A DNA stretch of 8,087 bases from Acidobacteriota bacterium. GTDB lineage: Bacteria; Acidobacteriota; Blastocatellia; Pyrinomonadales; Pyrinomonadaceae. Below the pieces are notes generated by a model that was not told where the DNA came from, made no database searches, and saw nothing but the letters and a program-made list of their open reading frames with translations. Positions 6,539 to 8,087 of this stretch are shown here, piece after piece (position 1 is the stretch's first letter; each line of letters begins with the position of its first letter). A program made the translations under genes and the position numbers. The stretch is from NCBI GenBank assembly GCA_023436495.1, contig JAEZIT010000035.1, positions 1-8,087 on the forward strand. Reading direction: 5' to 3'.

Positions 6539-6594
6539 CGATTTGCGGTCCGGAAGCGGGCGAGGCCCATCACGAGATCGCAGTTCGCAAATTG
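6539..6594 (+). repeat. Inverted repeat in the groES-groEL spacer
   Basis: CGATTTGCG (6539-6547) and CGCAAATTG (6586-6594) are complementary at 8 of 9 positions around a 38-base loop. The loop holds a smaller GGGC-GAG-GCCC hairpin (6558-6568). It starts five bases after the groES stop. It could affect mRNA processing or relative groES and groEL levels, but the long loop makes the outer stem weak. Confidence 0.35.
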
Positions 6595-6609
6595 AAGATC
6601 GCAGATCCA
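6575..6609 (+). repeat. Degenerate heptamer tandem repeat (5 units)
   Basis: Five consecutive 7-base units are visible: AGATCGC, AGTTCGC, AAATTGA, AGATCGC, AGATCCA. Matches to AGATCGC are 7, 6, 4, 7 and 5 of 7. The unit length recalls the short tandemly repeated heptamers known between genes in cyanobacteria and some other bacteria. It sits in the groES-groEL spacer and ends 11 bases before the AGGAG of groEL (6621-6625). Confidence 0.5.
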
Positions 6610-6637
6610 CTAAGAGATTCAGGAGATTTATAAAACT

Positions 6638-8087
<1,450 letters not shown>

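Noticed and set aside
6196..6573. 125-codon minus-strand frame opposite groES
   Set aside because: It is wholly antisense to groES and its ribosome site and has no independent support.
6575..6609. CRISPR-like repeats between groES and groEL
   Set aside because: The units are 7 bases long and contiguous with no spacers.

Overview
The window is about 8.1 kb of ordinary bacterial chromosome with moderate-to-high GC, tightly packed genes and short AT-rich gaps. The protein styles suggest an Acidobacteriota bacterium, possibly class Blastocatellia. The pointers are an 81-residue Fis-type regulator directly behind purC, a long-form PurC, and a CIRCE-controlled groES-groEL operon. This placement rests on general familiarity with such proteins and not on any search. 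No mobile element, CRISPR array, tRNA or rRNA was seen, and no gap without a gene exceeds about 210 bp.

Layout. (1) Positions 1-900, minus strand: the N-terminal 300 residues of a GlcD-like FAD-linked oxidase, cut by the window edge. (2) 973-2961, minus: complete uvrB, 72 bp upstream of the oxidase and possibly co-transcribed with it. (3) 3070-3927, plus: a conserved protein of unknown function, divergent from uvrB across a 108-bp spacer. (4) 4030-4935, plus: purC. (5) 4946-5191, plus: a small Fis-type helix-turn-helix protein 10 bp after purC. (6) 5188-6006, minus: a MOSC-domain protein that overlaps the stop of the Fis-type gene by 4 bp, tail to tail. (7) 6217-6534 and 6638 to the window end, plus: groES and partial groEL.

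How the genes work together. groES and groEL form one heat-shock operon with a recognisable sigma-70-type promoter, a CIRCE operator over the -10 and predicted start site (implying HrcA control), and a further long stem-loop in the 5' leader. purC and the Fis-type gene look like a two-gene transcription unit. uvrB appears to have its own promoter, placed so that the transcript may start at the AUG itself. The remaining genes are unrelated housekeeping or accessory functions: nucleotide excision repair, purine synthesis, molybdenum-cofactor-type chemistry and flavin oxidation.

The most interesting points are small-scale: the groES leader stem-loop, a perfect 9-bp inverted repeat ahead of the MOSC gene, the possible leaderless uvrB transcript, a degenerate heptamer repeat between groES and groEL, and a faint resemblance of the unknown protein at 3070-3927 to archaeo-eukaryotic primase motifs. 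I did not find a clearly new multi-gene system here.
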